From contig JACKBT010000001.1 in NCBI GenBank assembly GCA_020634415.1, forward strand, positions 1-64,000: a DNA stretch of 64,000 bases. Direction: 5' to 3'. Shown one piece after another: positions 7,938-17,793 of this stretch. Positions within the stretch are counted from its first letter, which is position 1. The number at the start of each line of letters is the position of its first letter. Made by a program: the position numbers and the translations under genes. This DNA is from Ardenticatenaceae bacterium (GTDB lineage Bacteria; Chloroflexota; Anaerolineae; Promineifilales; Promineifilaceae). A model generated the notes under the pieces. The model did no database searches and was not told the DNA's origin. It worked only from the letters and a program-made list of their open reading frames with translations.

Positions 7938-10838
7938 ATGTCTCCCGTAACCTTCTCCCTGGCGGTCCTCATCATCACCCTCTCCGTCACCGGCTACATC
8001 CTGTGGCGGCGTTACCAATCACGCCGCCTCCTCATGCAGCGCGTCACCGAACTCGAAGCCCTCAGCCAGGTCGGCAGCGCCCTCGTCGCCGCCGAACTCG
8101 ACATCGAAGCCCTCTGCGCCCTCATCGCCCAAGAAGCCGGCAAAGTCATAGACAACAGCACCTTCCAGGTTGGCCTCTTCGAGAACGGCCTCTACCACAT
8201 CCTCTACTGGTGCATCAACGGCCAACAACAACCCACCCCCCGCACCTTCGACATCAGCACCGATGAAGGCGTCGTAGGTTGGATTCGGCAAAGCAAACGG
8301 CCGTTACTCGTCCACGACTTCCTCCGCGAAATGGACACCCTCCCCGCCCGCCCCCGCTACATCAGCGACCACCCCCCCCGCTCCGCCATCTTCCTACCCC
8401 TCATCGGCGGCGACGAAGCCATCGGCGTTATCGCCGCCCAAAGCACCCAACCCAACCGCTTCCACGAAGACGACATGCGCCGCCTCACCATCCTTGCCAA
8501 CCAGGCCGCCGCCGTCATCACCAACGCCCAACTCTTCCAACAAGAGCGAATGCGCGCCGCCCACCTCGAACTCGTCGGCAAAATCGCCCGCCACGTCAAC
8601 GCCGTCTCCGACCTCGACGACATCTTCAGCCAAGTCGTCTGGCGCATCCAAGAAACCTTCGACTTCCACCCCATCACCATCTTCACCCTCAACGCCAACG
8701 AAGGCACGGCCGTTATCCAGGCCAGCACCGACAACCAACTCAGCCAGGCCGCCCGCCCCATCATCATCGGTGAAGGTTTAGTGGGAACGGCCGTTAGCAC
8801 CCAACAAACCATCCTCGTCAACGACACCCACACCGACCCCCTCTACCTCGCCGACATCAGCCGCATCCCCGGCACCGTCACCACCACCACCCGCGCCGAA
8901 ATCAGCATCCCCCTCCTCGTCGAAGACGAAGTACTCGGCGTATTAGACGTACAAAGCCAAGAAATTGGCGCCTTCGCCACCACCGAAAAAATGGTACTCG
9001 AAGCCCTCGCCGCCGAAGTCGCCAGCGCCATCTACAAAGCCCAACAGCTAGCCCGCCAACAAGAACAAGCCTGGATCACCACCGCCCAACTCCAAATCGC
9101 CCGCGCCATCAGCAGCAGCACCGACCTCGAAGAAATGACCACCGCCGTAGCCCGCCTCACCGCCATGCTCACCGGCATCGAATTCTGCGGCATCCTCCTC
9201 TGGAACGATGAAGAAGAACTCTACGATGGTGCCGGTTTCTACAGCTACAACACCCACTCCATCCCTGCCTTCACCGAAATCTGCTGCGGCTTAGGCGACT
9301 GGTCCGCCCTCGATGCCATTCACGTCGGGCAGGGCAAAGTCACCACCCGCCGCATTCCCGCCTGGCTGCGCCCCCACCTCACCCACGAAGATGTCATGCT
9401 GCTGCCCATGATCGGCGCAGCCACCATGATCGGCGTGATGATCGTCGAATCATTGCCACCGTCCAAAGGTGTCACCATCGGCCGTTACCAATTCGGCCAA
9501 CGGCGCGAAGAACTCCTCGTCAACATCGCCCAACAAACCGCCCAGGCCATCGAAAGTGCCCAACTCCGTGCCGCCCAACAAGAAGAAGCCTGGGTCAACA
9601 CCGCCCTGCTGCAAGTCGCCGAAGCCGTCAACCGCCTCATAGACCTCAACGAAATCCTCCATACCATCGTCCGCCTCATCCCCATGCTCGTCGGCGTCGA
9701 ATCCGTCATGATTTTGGTGTGGGATGAGGAGCGGCAGGTGTTTACCGCTGGCCCCAGCCAGGGCATCGGCCAAATGGGGCGCGGTCTGGTGGAAACATTA
9801 GAAATTGACCGCACCGAACTGCCCGGTCTAGCCCAATTGGTAGACAGTCCAGCAACGGCCGTTGCCCTCCACACCATCCAGGCCCCCGAATGGCTGCAAA
9901 CCACCCTGGGCACAACCCACTGCCACGCCCTCCCCCTCCATGCCCGCAATCGGCTCGTGGGAGCCATGTTAGTTGGTGTAGCCGATGGCTCTGTAAATGG
10001 CCGTTCCTTCCCCACCCGTCAATTCAACATCCTCAACGGCATCGCCCAGCAAGCGGCAACGGCCGTTGTCAACAACCACCTCTACCGCGAAGCCGCCGAA
10101 CGCAACCGCCTGCAACAAGAACTCAACGTCGCCCACGAAATCCAAATCAGCCTCATTCCCCCTGGCAGCCCCAACATCCCCGGCTGCACCGTCGCCAGCT
10201 ATTGGCAGGGCGCACGCCAAGTCAGCGGCGACTTTTACGACTTTATCCCCATGCACGACGGCCGTTGGGCCATCATCATCGCCGACGTCGCCGACAAAGG
10301 CTTCCCCGCCGCCCTCTTCATGGCCGTCAGCCGCACCATCATCCGCACCATCGCCACCAACCGCACCCGCAACGACCCCGCCGACATCCTCATGCGCGTC
10401 AACGAAATCATCAACCAAGACACCCAATCCGACCTCTTCGTCACCGTCTTCTGCGCCATCTGGGACCCCCAAACCCACGAACTGACCTTCGCCAACGGCG
10501 GCCACAATCCCCCCCTGCTCCTTCGCGCCCAGGGCCAATCCCAACTCCTCTCCGGCAGCGGCATGGCCCTCGGCATCCTCCCCGAAATCACCATCGAATC
10601 CAAAGCTTTACGCCTACGCTCCGGCGATGCCCTCATCTTCTACACCGACGGCGTAACCGAAGCCATCAACGAAGACTACGACGAATTTGGCTTAGCTCGC
10701 CTGGAAATGGCAACCGCCAACGCCCAAAACCAGGATGCGGCTGCCATCCTCCAGGCCATCACCCGCAGCATCAACGACCATGCCGGTGACACCCCCCAAT
10801 ACGACGACATCACGCTGGTGGTGATGAAACGGAAGTAG
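7938..10838 (+). CDS. Membrane multi-GAF SpoIIE-family protein phosphatase
   Basis: A 966-residue sensor phosphatase. An N-terminal membrane helix (about residues 5-23) is followed by four GAF-like modules (about 50-205, 215-370, 385-540, 550-705). The third and fourth share the lead-in QQEEAW/QEQAW and look duplicated. The C-terminal PP2C/SpoIIE domain (about 735-965) keeps the metal and core motifs GDFYD, DVADKG, NGGHNPP, YTDGVTEA and DDIT. The family dephosphorylates phospho-STAS antagonists, here most likely those encoded just upstream, in response to a small molecule or redox signal sensed by the GAF domains. The signal is unknown. A degenerate copy of a C-terminal tail like this one lies at 11786-11860. 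Confidence 0.93.
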   Translation: MSPVTFSLAVLIITLSVTGYILWRRYQSRRLLMQRVTELEALSQVGSALVAAELDIEALCALIAQEAGKVIDNSTFQVGLFENGLYHILYWCINGQQQPTPRTFDISTDEGVVGWIRQSKRPLLVHDFLREMDTLPARPRYISDHPPRSAIFLPLIGGDEAIGVIAAQSTQPNRFHEDDMRRLTILANQAAAVITNAQLFQQERMRAAHLELVGKIARHVNAVSDLDDIFSQVVWRIQETFDFHPITIFTLNANEGTAVIQASTDNQLSQAARPIIIGEGLVGTAVSTQQTILVNDTHTDPLYLADISRIPGTVTTTTRAEISIPLLVEDEVLGVLDVQSQEIGAFATTEKMVLEALAAEVASAIYKAQQLARQQEQAWITTAQLQIARAISSSTDLEEMTTAVARLTAMLTGIEFCGILLWNDEEELYDGAGFYSYNTHSIPAFTEICCGLGDWSALDAIHVGQGKVTTRRIPAWLRPHLTHEDVMLLPMIGAATMIGVMIVESLPPSKGVTIGRYQFGQRREELLVNIAQQTAQAIESAQLRAAQQEEAWVNTALLQVAEAVNRLIDLNEILHTIVRLIPMLVGVESVMILVWDEERQVFTAGPSQGIGQMGRGLVETLEIDRTELPGLAQLVDSPATAVALHTIQAPEWLQTTLGTTHCHALPLHARNRLVGAMLVGVADGSVNGRSFPTRQFNILNGIAQQAATAVVNNHLYREAAERNRLQQELNVAHEIQISLIPPGSPNIPGCTVASYWQGARQVSGDFYDFIPMHDGRWAIIIADVADKGFPAALFMAVSRTIIRTIATNRTRNDPADILMRVNEIINQDTQSDLFVTVFCAIWDPQTHELTFANGGHNPPLLLRAQGQSQLLSGSGMALGILPEITIESKALRLRSGDALIFYTDGVTEAINEDYDEFGLARLEMATANAQNQDAAAILQAITRSINDHAGDTPQYDDITLVVMKRK

Positions 10839-10859
10839 TTAGCAACTTGAAAATGGATC

Positions 10860-10894
10860 TGACAGCAACTTCTAGTTGTCAAACATGGTATACT
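10860..10894 (+). promoter_or_regulatory. Candidate promoter with overlapping imperfect palindrome
   Basis: TGAC(AGC)AACT and AGTTGTCA form an imperfect inverted repeat at 10860-10881, and a -10-like TATACT is at 10889-10894, 33 bases before the start of the small-protein gene. An operator for the helix-containing upstream gene product is plausible but unproven. Confidence 0.3.
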
Positions 10895-10926
10895 TTAGCT
10901 ATCTTGCATGGGATAAGGCATGAGTT

Positions 10927-11334
10927 ATGAGTACACAAACTATTACAGTTGAATTACCTGAATCTCTCTACCGTTCTGCCAGACAGATCGCTGAAGTTAC
11001 AAAACGGCCGATTGAAGCTATTGTCCAGGAAAGCCTGACACACACGTTACCTCCTTTGGATGATGTCGGGCCAGATGAAGCCAAAATCCTGGCACAGCTA
11101 TCCAGTTTGGATGACATGGCTCTCTGGAGGGAAGCCAACAAGATGTTAGCCGTTGCCCAACAAACCGAATTAACCACATTATTGGATCGTCAAAGTGCCG
11201 GAGAGCTAACCGAATCAGAAGCGGCTCAATTGCAGAGGTTAATGGATGAATACGGCCGTTTATTAGTCCACAAAGCCCATGCCTGGCTGCTGCTGGCACG
11301 TCGGGGTTATAAAGTTCCAGTTCAAACCCAGTAA
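10927..11334 (+). CDS. Small protein with ribbon-helix-helix-like N terminus, partner of HNH gene
   Basis: A 135-residue protein. The first 40 residues (TITVELPESLYRSARQIAEV) look like a ribbon-helix-helix or antitoxin-like DNA-binding segment, with one strand followed by two helices. The rest is predicted helical (EANKMLAVAQQTELTTLLDR), with acidic patches. It ends 18 bases before the HNH gene on the same strand, so the two are very likely co-transcribed. I know of similar two-gene sets in other bacteria annotated only as hypothetical plus HNH endonuclease. A toxin-antitoxin or DNA-targeting role is only inferred. The start ATG at 10927 follows GATAAGG. Confidence 0.7.
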   Translation: MSTQTITVELPESLYRSARQIAEVTKRPIEAIVQESLTHTLPPLDDVGPDEAKILAQLSSLDDMALWREANKMLAVAQQTELTTLLDRQSAGELTESEAAQLQRLMDEYGRLLVHKAHAWLLLARRGYKVPVQTQ

Positions 11335-11352
11335 GTCCCAGGAGACTTCTTC

Positions 11353-11781
11353 TTGGCCAGAGTCCATATTCCTGACACAATTCGCCAACAGATAGCCGAA
11401 GAGGCTAAACACCGCTGCGGCTATTGTCTTACCATCCAAGAATATACAGCCATGCCCATGCACATCGAACACATCATCCCCATTGATGCTGGCGGTGAAA
11501 CAATTGCAGATAATCTCTGGTTGGCCTGCCCCTTATGTAACGGCCACAAAGCAACCAAAATAGAAGGAATAGATTCCTTAACGGGACAAATCGTTCCATT
11601 ATTTAATCCCCGTCATCAACAATGGATTGAACATTTTCGATGGAGTGCTGATGGCAGCGAAATAATCGGACAAACAGCAATAGGCAGGGCAACAGTAATA
11701 GCCCTGCAACTCAACAACGATCATTTTGTACGTGCTCGCCGTCGTTGGGTACTGGCAGGTTGGCATCCGCCCAATATCTGA
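11353..11781 (+). CDS. HNH endonuclease family protein
   Basis: A 142-residue protein with the HNH nuclease core: zinc-binding CGYC, then IEHIIPIDAGGE (the catalytic histidine pair region), NLWLACPLCNGHK with the second CxxC and the final histidine. The family makes metal-dependent breaks in DNA. The TTG start at 11353 is chosen because GGAG at 11341-11344 lies 8 bases upstream. A C-terminal extension (FRWSADGSEIIGQTAIGRATV) is shared with HNH proteins of cyanobacteria and Chloroflexota as far as I recall. Its partner is the upstream small protein. It sits between an intact SpoIIE gene and a leftover SpoIIE-like tail, which suggests insertion. Confidence 0.88.
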   Translation: MARVHIPDTIRQQIAEEAKHRCGYCLTIQEYTAMPMHIEHIIPIDAGGETIADNLWLACPLCNGHKATKIEGIDSLTGQIVPLFNPRHQQWIEHFRWSADGSEIIGQTAIGRATVIALQLNNDHFVRARRRWVLAGWHPPNI

Positions 11782-11785
11782 TGGG

Positions 11786-11860
11786 TTAATGAATTTGATC
11801 AATGCGGGCGACATCCCTGAATATGATGACATTACCCTCATTGTCATAAAAAGAAAATAA
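11786..11860 (+). pseudogene. Remnant of a SpoIIE phosphatase C terminus
   Basis: Reading in the frame that ends with TAA at 11858-11860 gives ...INAGDIPEYDDITLIVIKRK. This matches the end of the intact phosphatase, which reads ...AGDTPQYDDITLVVMKRK. The DNA is diverged, so it is not a recent copy of the upstream tail. No start codon or domain body precedes it. It implies that a second SpoIIE-like gene, or the original 3' end of the upstream gene, was displaced when the HNH cassette arrived. Confidence 0.75.
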
Positions 11861-11962
11861 ATGCGTAGCCGCGATTTCTTATTGCACACTGCTACAGGCC
11901 GCTGGCAGATTTAATTGGGCAACGGCCGTTCCCTTCCCCAGCCCCACACACCACCTGTAGAA

Positions 11963-12060
11963 TCAGTAGATCGAAACAGAGCACGAGTGTATTGTGGGGC
12001 GATTTTGTAAATCGTCTGAGCGATTTGCAAAATCGCGCTACAAGGATTTCGATCTACTGA
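11963..12060. repeat. 98-bp MITE-like element
   Basis: TCAGTAGATCGAAA at 11963-11976 is perfectly inverted as TTTCGATCTACTGA at 12047-12060. Inside, gcgattttgtaaatcg and cgatttgcaaaatcgc form a second nested hairpin. One end (ttcgatctactga) recurs alone near 21930-21950, so the terminus is dispersed in this genome. Confidence 0.6.
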
Positions 12061-12067
12061 GAATACG

Positions 12068-12418
12068 TTATTGCCGCAAAATCTTCCCCATCGCCTTACC
12101 TTTAGCCAGCTCATCAATCAGCTTGTCCAAATAACGTATCTTCTGCATCAGCGGCTCTTCAATCTCTTCAACGCGAACCCCACACACGACACCCTTAATC
12201 ATCGAACTATTCGGATGCAAGACTGGGGCTTGGGCAAAAAAGGTCTCAAAATCATTCTCCTGTTCAATTTGCTGCTGCAATCCGGCCTGGTCATAGCCCG
12301 TCAGCCAACAAATGATTTGGTCAACCTCTTCTTGCGTGCGGTTTTTGCGTTCCGCTTTTTGAACATACAGCGGATAAACACTTTTAAATGTTGTCGTAAA
12401 AATACGATGTTTAGGCAT
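12068..12418 (-). CDS. DUF2200 family protein
   Basis: A 116-residue protein matching the conserved DUF2200 pattern from end to end: [20 protein letters not shown], then [33 protein letters not shown], and the near-invariant tail [19 protein letters not shown]. The biochemical function of the family is unknown; it is small and cytosolic with no membrane segment. The start at 12418 is supported by AAAGGAGAA in the preceding bases. It stands alone, downstream of moeA on the same strand but separated by about 200 bases holding a hairpin, so it probably has its own promoter. Confidence 0.92.
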   Translation of the reverse strand: MPKHRIFTTTFKSVYPLYVQKAERKNRTQEEVDQIICWLTGYDQAGLQQQIEQENDFETFFAQAPVLHPNSSMIKGVVCGVRVEEIEEPLMQKIRYLDKLIDELAKGKAMGKILRQ

Positions 12419-12524
12419 TTCAATTCTCCTTTGGGTCTGGGCTTGATACCCCTACAGTCTTCAACATACTAACCCTGCTTCAGCCACGCTTACCGTCGGC
12501 TAAAGGCGTTATTGGGCAGCAAAA

Positions 12525-12559
12525 CTCGAAAACTCACCTTTCTTAGTGAGGCTTTCGAG
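12525..12559 (-). terminator. Hairpin between moeA and the DUF2200 gene
   Basis: CTCGAAAACTCAC at 12525-12537 pairs with GTGAGGCTTTCGAG at 12546-12559 with one bulge. It lies 63 bases past the moeA stop in the direction of transcription, so a terminator is likely. There is no strong T-tract on either side. Confidence 0.4.
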
Positions 12560-12621
12560 CTTGCAGGGAAAACAGAATCGGCATCATACACTTGCTAATG
12601 TCCGACAACGGCCGTTTCCCC

Positions 12622-13896
12622 CTAAAACAACCGCACCAACACCATCTCCCCCGCCACCAACCCCGCCTTATTCAGCGGCACCTGAATCAACCCATCCGCA
12701 TTCACCAGCGTATAAATCAAATTACTCTTGCCAAAAACGGGTGTGGCCTGCACCCCCTCCGGCGCATCCGTCACCCGTGCGGGCACATAATCCTCACGGC
12801 CGCTTTCGCTGGCAACATTTTGCGTCAACCGCGCCCAAACCGTACCCCGGCGCGGCGGCACAGCCAGCCCTTGCAGCCGATAAATAGCCGGCACACCAAA
12901 CATATCAAACTGGATCATCGCCGAAACCGGATTCCCAGGCAGCCCCAAGACCGGCTTGCCCCCCGCCACCCCCACAATCGTCGGCTTGCCCGGGCGCGTC
13001 GCCACCCCATGCAGCAACACCCCCGGCTCACCCAACTGCTCAATCACCTGCACCGTCATATCCCGCACACTCACACTGGAGCCAGCCGACATCACCAGCA
13101 TATCGGCCTCGGCCAAAGCAGCAGCAGCCGCTTGCTGCAAAGCAGCGAAATTATCACCAATAATGCCGCCCAAAAGCGGCACTCCCCCCGCCTGCACTGT
13201 TTGCGCCGCCACCGTGTAGCTGTTGATGTCCCGAATTTGGCCGGGCGCAGGCATCTGTTCCGGCGCGATCACCTCATCACCCGTCGCCAAAATCGCCACA
13301 CGCGGCTGGCGCACCACCACCACCTCCGTTAGCCCCAACGCCAACAAGCCGCCAATATCTTGTGGCCGCAACTGGTGTCCCGCAGGCAAAATCTCTGCTG
13401 CCTCACGCACATCTTCCCCCACTTGCAGCACGTTTTGGCCGGGGGCAACGGCGCGGAGGACTTCGATCTCGAAAGGGAGAGGGGAGAGGGGAGACTGGGG
13501 ACTGTTTACCGAATACTGATCACTGATTACTTGCGTGTGTTCCACCTGGACGACGGCATCGGCCGTTTGCGGAATCATCCCCCCTGTATGCACAATCACA
13601 CATTCACCCACACCCAACACAACGTCCGTGCCTTTGCCCATCGGCACTTCGCCGATGACGGTGAGAAAGGCCGGCAGGCTCTCACTCGCACCAAAAGTAT
13701 CAGCAGCGCGGACGGCGTAGCCATCCATTGTGCTGCGGCGGAAGTTGGGCAGAGCGTGGGGGGCGGTGACGGACATGGCCGTTACCCGACCCAGCCCATT
13801 CACCACCATCACCCGCTCACTGGGCAACCTCGTTATATGTTGAAAAAGCAGTTCACGCGCCGCGTCAGGGTGGAGGACGTTGAAGAATTCAGGCAT
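12622..13896 (-). CDS. moeA: Molybdopterin molybdotransferase MoeA
   Basis: A 424-residue protein. MoeA inserts molybdate into adenylylated molybdopterin, the last general step of molybdenum cofactor synthesis. Seen are the substrate-site motif STMDGYAVRAAD (near residue 56), the cofactor-fold motif VAILATGDEV (near 205), MSAGSSVSVRDM, and the C-terminal beta-barrel GNPVSAMIQF onward. Between VVQVEHTQ and EIEVLRAVAPGQN there is an extra stretch, VISDQYSVNSPQSPLSPLPF, that is not part of the usual fold. At the DNA level it is one of the iterated-word repeats otherwise found in spacers. No other cofactor-synthesis gene is nearby, and it is followed by a hairpin, so it may be monocistronic. Confidence 0.95.
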   Translation of the reverse strand: MPEFFNVLHPDAARELLFQHITRLPSERVMVVNGLGRVTAMSVTAPHALPNFRRSTMDGYAVRAADTFGASESLPAFLTVIGEVPMGKGTDVVLGVGECVIVHTGGMIPQTADAVVQVEHTQVISDQYSVNSPQSPLSPLPFEIEVLRAVAPGQNVLQVGEDVREAAEILPAGHQLRPQDIGGLLALGLTEVVVVRQPRVAILATGDEVIAPEQMPAPGQIRDINSYTVAAQTVQAGGVPLLGGIIGDNFAALQQAAAAALAEADMLVMSAGSSVSVRDMTVQVIEQLGEPGVLLHGVATRPGKPTIVGVAGGKPVLGLPGNPVSAMIQFDMFGVPAIYRLQGLAVPPRRGTVWARLTQNVASESGREDYVPARVTDAPEGVQATPVFGKSNLIYTLVNADGLIQVPLNKAGLVAGEMVLVRLF

Positions 13897-13904
13897 AAAA
13901 GATT

Positions 13905-13978
13905 GGTGTATTGGTATATTGGTATATTCGTGTAATGGCTAAGCCAATACACCTATACACAATTACACCAATACACCC
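13905..13978. repeat. Iterated-word inverted repeat (tgtattggtatattgg)
   Basis: The spacer reads ggtgtattggtatattgg, then a short centre, then ccaatacacctatacacaat and accaatacacc. A word repeated in tandem is followed by its inverted form, so a long hairpin can form. It begins right after the TAG stop of the minus-strand gene that ends at 13979 and runs to the moeA start. Confidence 0.6.
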
Positions 13979-15037
13979 CTAAACAACATCATCAGGAAAA
14001 CCAATGCCAATCGCCGAACCCAGCGTGAGTACGGCGGCGTGTGCCGCGCCACGATGGGCTAAAGCCGCCGCTTGGGCATCTTGCAGCAGACGGAAGGGGA
14101 GCGTTTGACCGGATAGCCGCTGCCACAGGTCAGCCAGATGGGTTTGCAAATGGGGAGTAAGTTCTTGCAAACGGCCGTAACACCCCCACTCCTCCGGCCC
14201 CGGATGCCCCTGATACAAATTACAAGCCATTGCCGCCACCACCTCCTGCGGCTGCCAGCCCGCCTGTGTTAATTGGTGTTGGGTAAGCGCGAGAACGGCC
14301 GTTAAATGCTCCATATGCGCCTCAGCCCGCCCCTGGTCTGGGCCAGCCGATAAAACTGAGCCACAGGCGGCGGGCAAAGGAGCCAGCAAATGCAGCCTAT
14401 GCAGTTCCCCCGCCACCAACACCGCCACCGCACGCTTAATCTGCGTATGCCCAAAATCCAGCAGCAGCGCCGTTTCCGTGCTAGGAGCCAGCATACTGGC
14501 CGCCCCCACCAGCGCCATTTGCGCCGGAAACGGCGTTAATTCTAATTGGTAATCAGCATAACCCGCCTCGTGCAGAATTTGCCGGGCGGCCACCACCACA
14601 TGCTGCCCAAATTGCCCCGCCATCACCCCGCCACCCAACCAAACCTGGTTAATCGTCTGCCAATAGGCCCACTGTGGGTCGCCCCATTCGGGGCGGGCCG
14701 CACGGTTGGCGGGATGGGCTTCTTTGAGGGTAAGGAGAATGGTGGCTAGACAACGGCCGTATTGCACCGCCATCTGTTTTGCCGTCAGCCGCACCATCGG
14801 TTCAGAATGACGAAAACAGTCATCAAACCCCCGAAACATATCCGTAAGATGCGCCGGCAAACGCAAAGCCACGCGCCGCATCTCAATACGCTCCACCACA
14901 GACGACATACTCAGCAAATCATACCCCGTCTTCCCCACCAAATTGCTGTCCGTCACCGCCGCAGGCAGCACAGCCACCCGCACACGATTAAGCGAGGCGG
15001 AAACAGGACGAGGGTAGATGATGAAGGGATTTTGCAT
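13979..15037 (-). CDS. Uncharacterised protein with ASKHA (sugar-kinase-like) features
   Basis: I do not recognise a named family for this 352-residue protein. It has no signal peptide or membrane helix. The central motif ALLLDFGHTQIKRAVAVL resembles the phosphate-1 motif of the actin/hexokinase/ROK fold. The glycine-rich segments VWLGGGVMAG and AAVLTLGSAIGIGFPDD, and the late LLQDAQAAALAHRG, resemble other nucleotide-site parts of ROK-type kinases. A role as a kinase-fold enzyme or regulator is inferred only. It lies between ligA and moeA, all on the minus strand, with word-type hairpins on both sides, which argues against tight co-transcription. Start at 15037 is an ATG without a strong ribosome site. 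Confidence 0.6.
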   Translation of the reverse strand: MQNPFIIYPRPVSASLNRVRVAVLPAAVTDSNLVGKTGYDLLSMSSVVERIEMRRVALRLPAHLTDMFRGFDDCFRHSEPMVRLTAKQMAVQYGRCLATILLTLKEAHPANRAARPEWGDPQWAYWQTINQVWLGGGVMAGQFGQHVVVAARQILHEAGYADYQLELTPFPAQMALVGAASMLAPSTETALLLDFGHTQIKRAVAVLVAGELHRLHLLAPLPAACGSVLSAGPDQGRAEAHMEHLTAVLALTQHQLTQAGWQPQEVVAAMACNLYQGHPGPEEWGCYGRLQELTPHLQTHLADLWQRLSGQTLPFRLLQDAQAAALAHRGAAHAAVLTLGSAIGIGFPDDVV

Positions 15038-15046
15038 AAGGAAAGG

Positions 15047-17211
<2,165 letters not shown>

Positions 17212-17219
17212 GTATGAAT

Positions 17220-17621
17220 CTACCGTCCTGTTAACAATGGAATGCGGGAGGATTGCCCCTCCACTTCCAACTCAATGCGCTCAAATTCCCACAAACCAGC
17301 CGATTTTGTGGCCACCACATACAGGTTGCCAGAGTTTTTGGGGCCAGAAATGGGGAAGTAGAAATCAGCATAGCCCGATGCCCCATTGGTTTCAGACGAC
17401 CCAGCAATCCACCAACCCGGCTCAATCGGCTCACCCAATGCCTCAATCACCTGCTCATTGCTGCGAGCTTGAGCCAACGCCTCCACATAGGGGTCAGACT
17501 GTTTGAGGACATTGAGCACAACGGCAAAAATGCCCAAAATCAGCACCCACACCCCAATAAAAATCAGACAGCCACAACCACCCCCAACACAACCACCTCG
17601 ACTTCGCCAACGGAAATTCAT
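17220..17621 (-). CDS. Coa1-family membrane protein (cytochrome oxidase assembly-like)
   Basis: A 133-residue protein. A basic and cysteine/glycine-rich N terminus (GGCVGGGCGC) leads into one membrane helix (LIFIGVWVLILGIFAVVLNV). A soluble domain follows with LGEPIEPGWWIAGS, GYADFYFPISGPKNSGNLYV and a final LWEFERIELEV. This pattern fits the cytochrome oxidase complex assembly protein 1 domain, which in bacteria occurs in many single-helix proteins of unproven function. It lies upstream of ligA on the same strand, separated by a repeat, and is divergent from the MoxR operon. The cysteine run could be a lipid or metal site; that is speculation. Confidence 0.75.
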   Translation of the reverse strand: MNFRWRSRGGCVGGGCGCLIFIGVWVLILGIFAVVLNVLKQSDPYVEALAQARSNEQVIEALGEPIEPGWWIAGSSETNGASGYADFYFPISGPKNSGNLYVVATKSAGLWEFERIELEVEGQSSRIPLLTGR

Positions 17622-17631
17622 GATGTTTACC

Positions 17632-17700
17632 CGTTATCGGTAATCCGTAAACGGTTATCCGATTGCCGATTACCGACTTCTGATTACCGATTACCGAAGT
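17632..17700. repeat. Iterated-word inverted repeat (cggtaatccg/cgattaccg)
   Basis: The divergent spacer is made of ttatcggtaatccg, ggttatccgattgccg, gattaccgacttctgatt and accgattaccg. Forward and inverted copies of one word allow alternative hairpins. The same word recurs at 59750-59800. Confidence 0.6.
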
Positions 17701-17757
17701 GTACTGTTGTTACCTTTTGGGGGCAAGGTGCGGTATGATTGCCCAAACAACCACCGC

Positions 17758-17790
17758 AGACCTCCGAGGTTTCTAAAACCTCGGAGGTCT
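17758..17790 (+). promoter_or_regulatory. Perfect hairpin sequestering the moxR ribosome-binding site
   Basis: AGACCTCCGAGGTTT at 17758-17772 pairs perfectly with AAACCTCGGAGGTCT at 17776-17790 around a 3-base loop. The only Shine-Dalgarno sequence for the MoxR gene, GGAGG at 17783-17787, lies in the 3' arm, 6 bases before the ATG at 17794. If formed in mRNA, the stem would block initiation. The sequence is also of a dispersed-repeat type. Confidence 0.65.
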
Positions 17791-17793
17791 CCA

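Noticed and set aside
8279..10789. Several long frames opposite or offset to the SpoIIE gene
   Set aside because: Their Pro/Arg/His-rich or Asp/Glu/Val-rich translations come from the GC-biased third codon positions of the real gene. No domain is recognisable.
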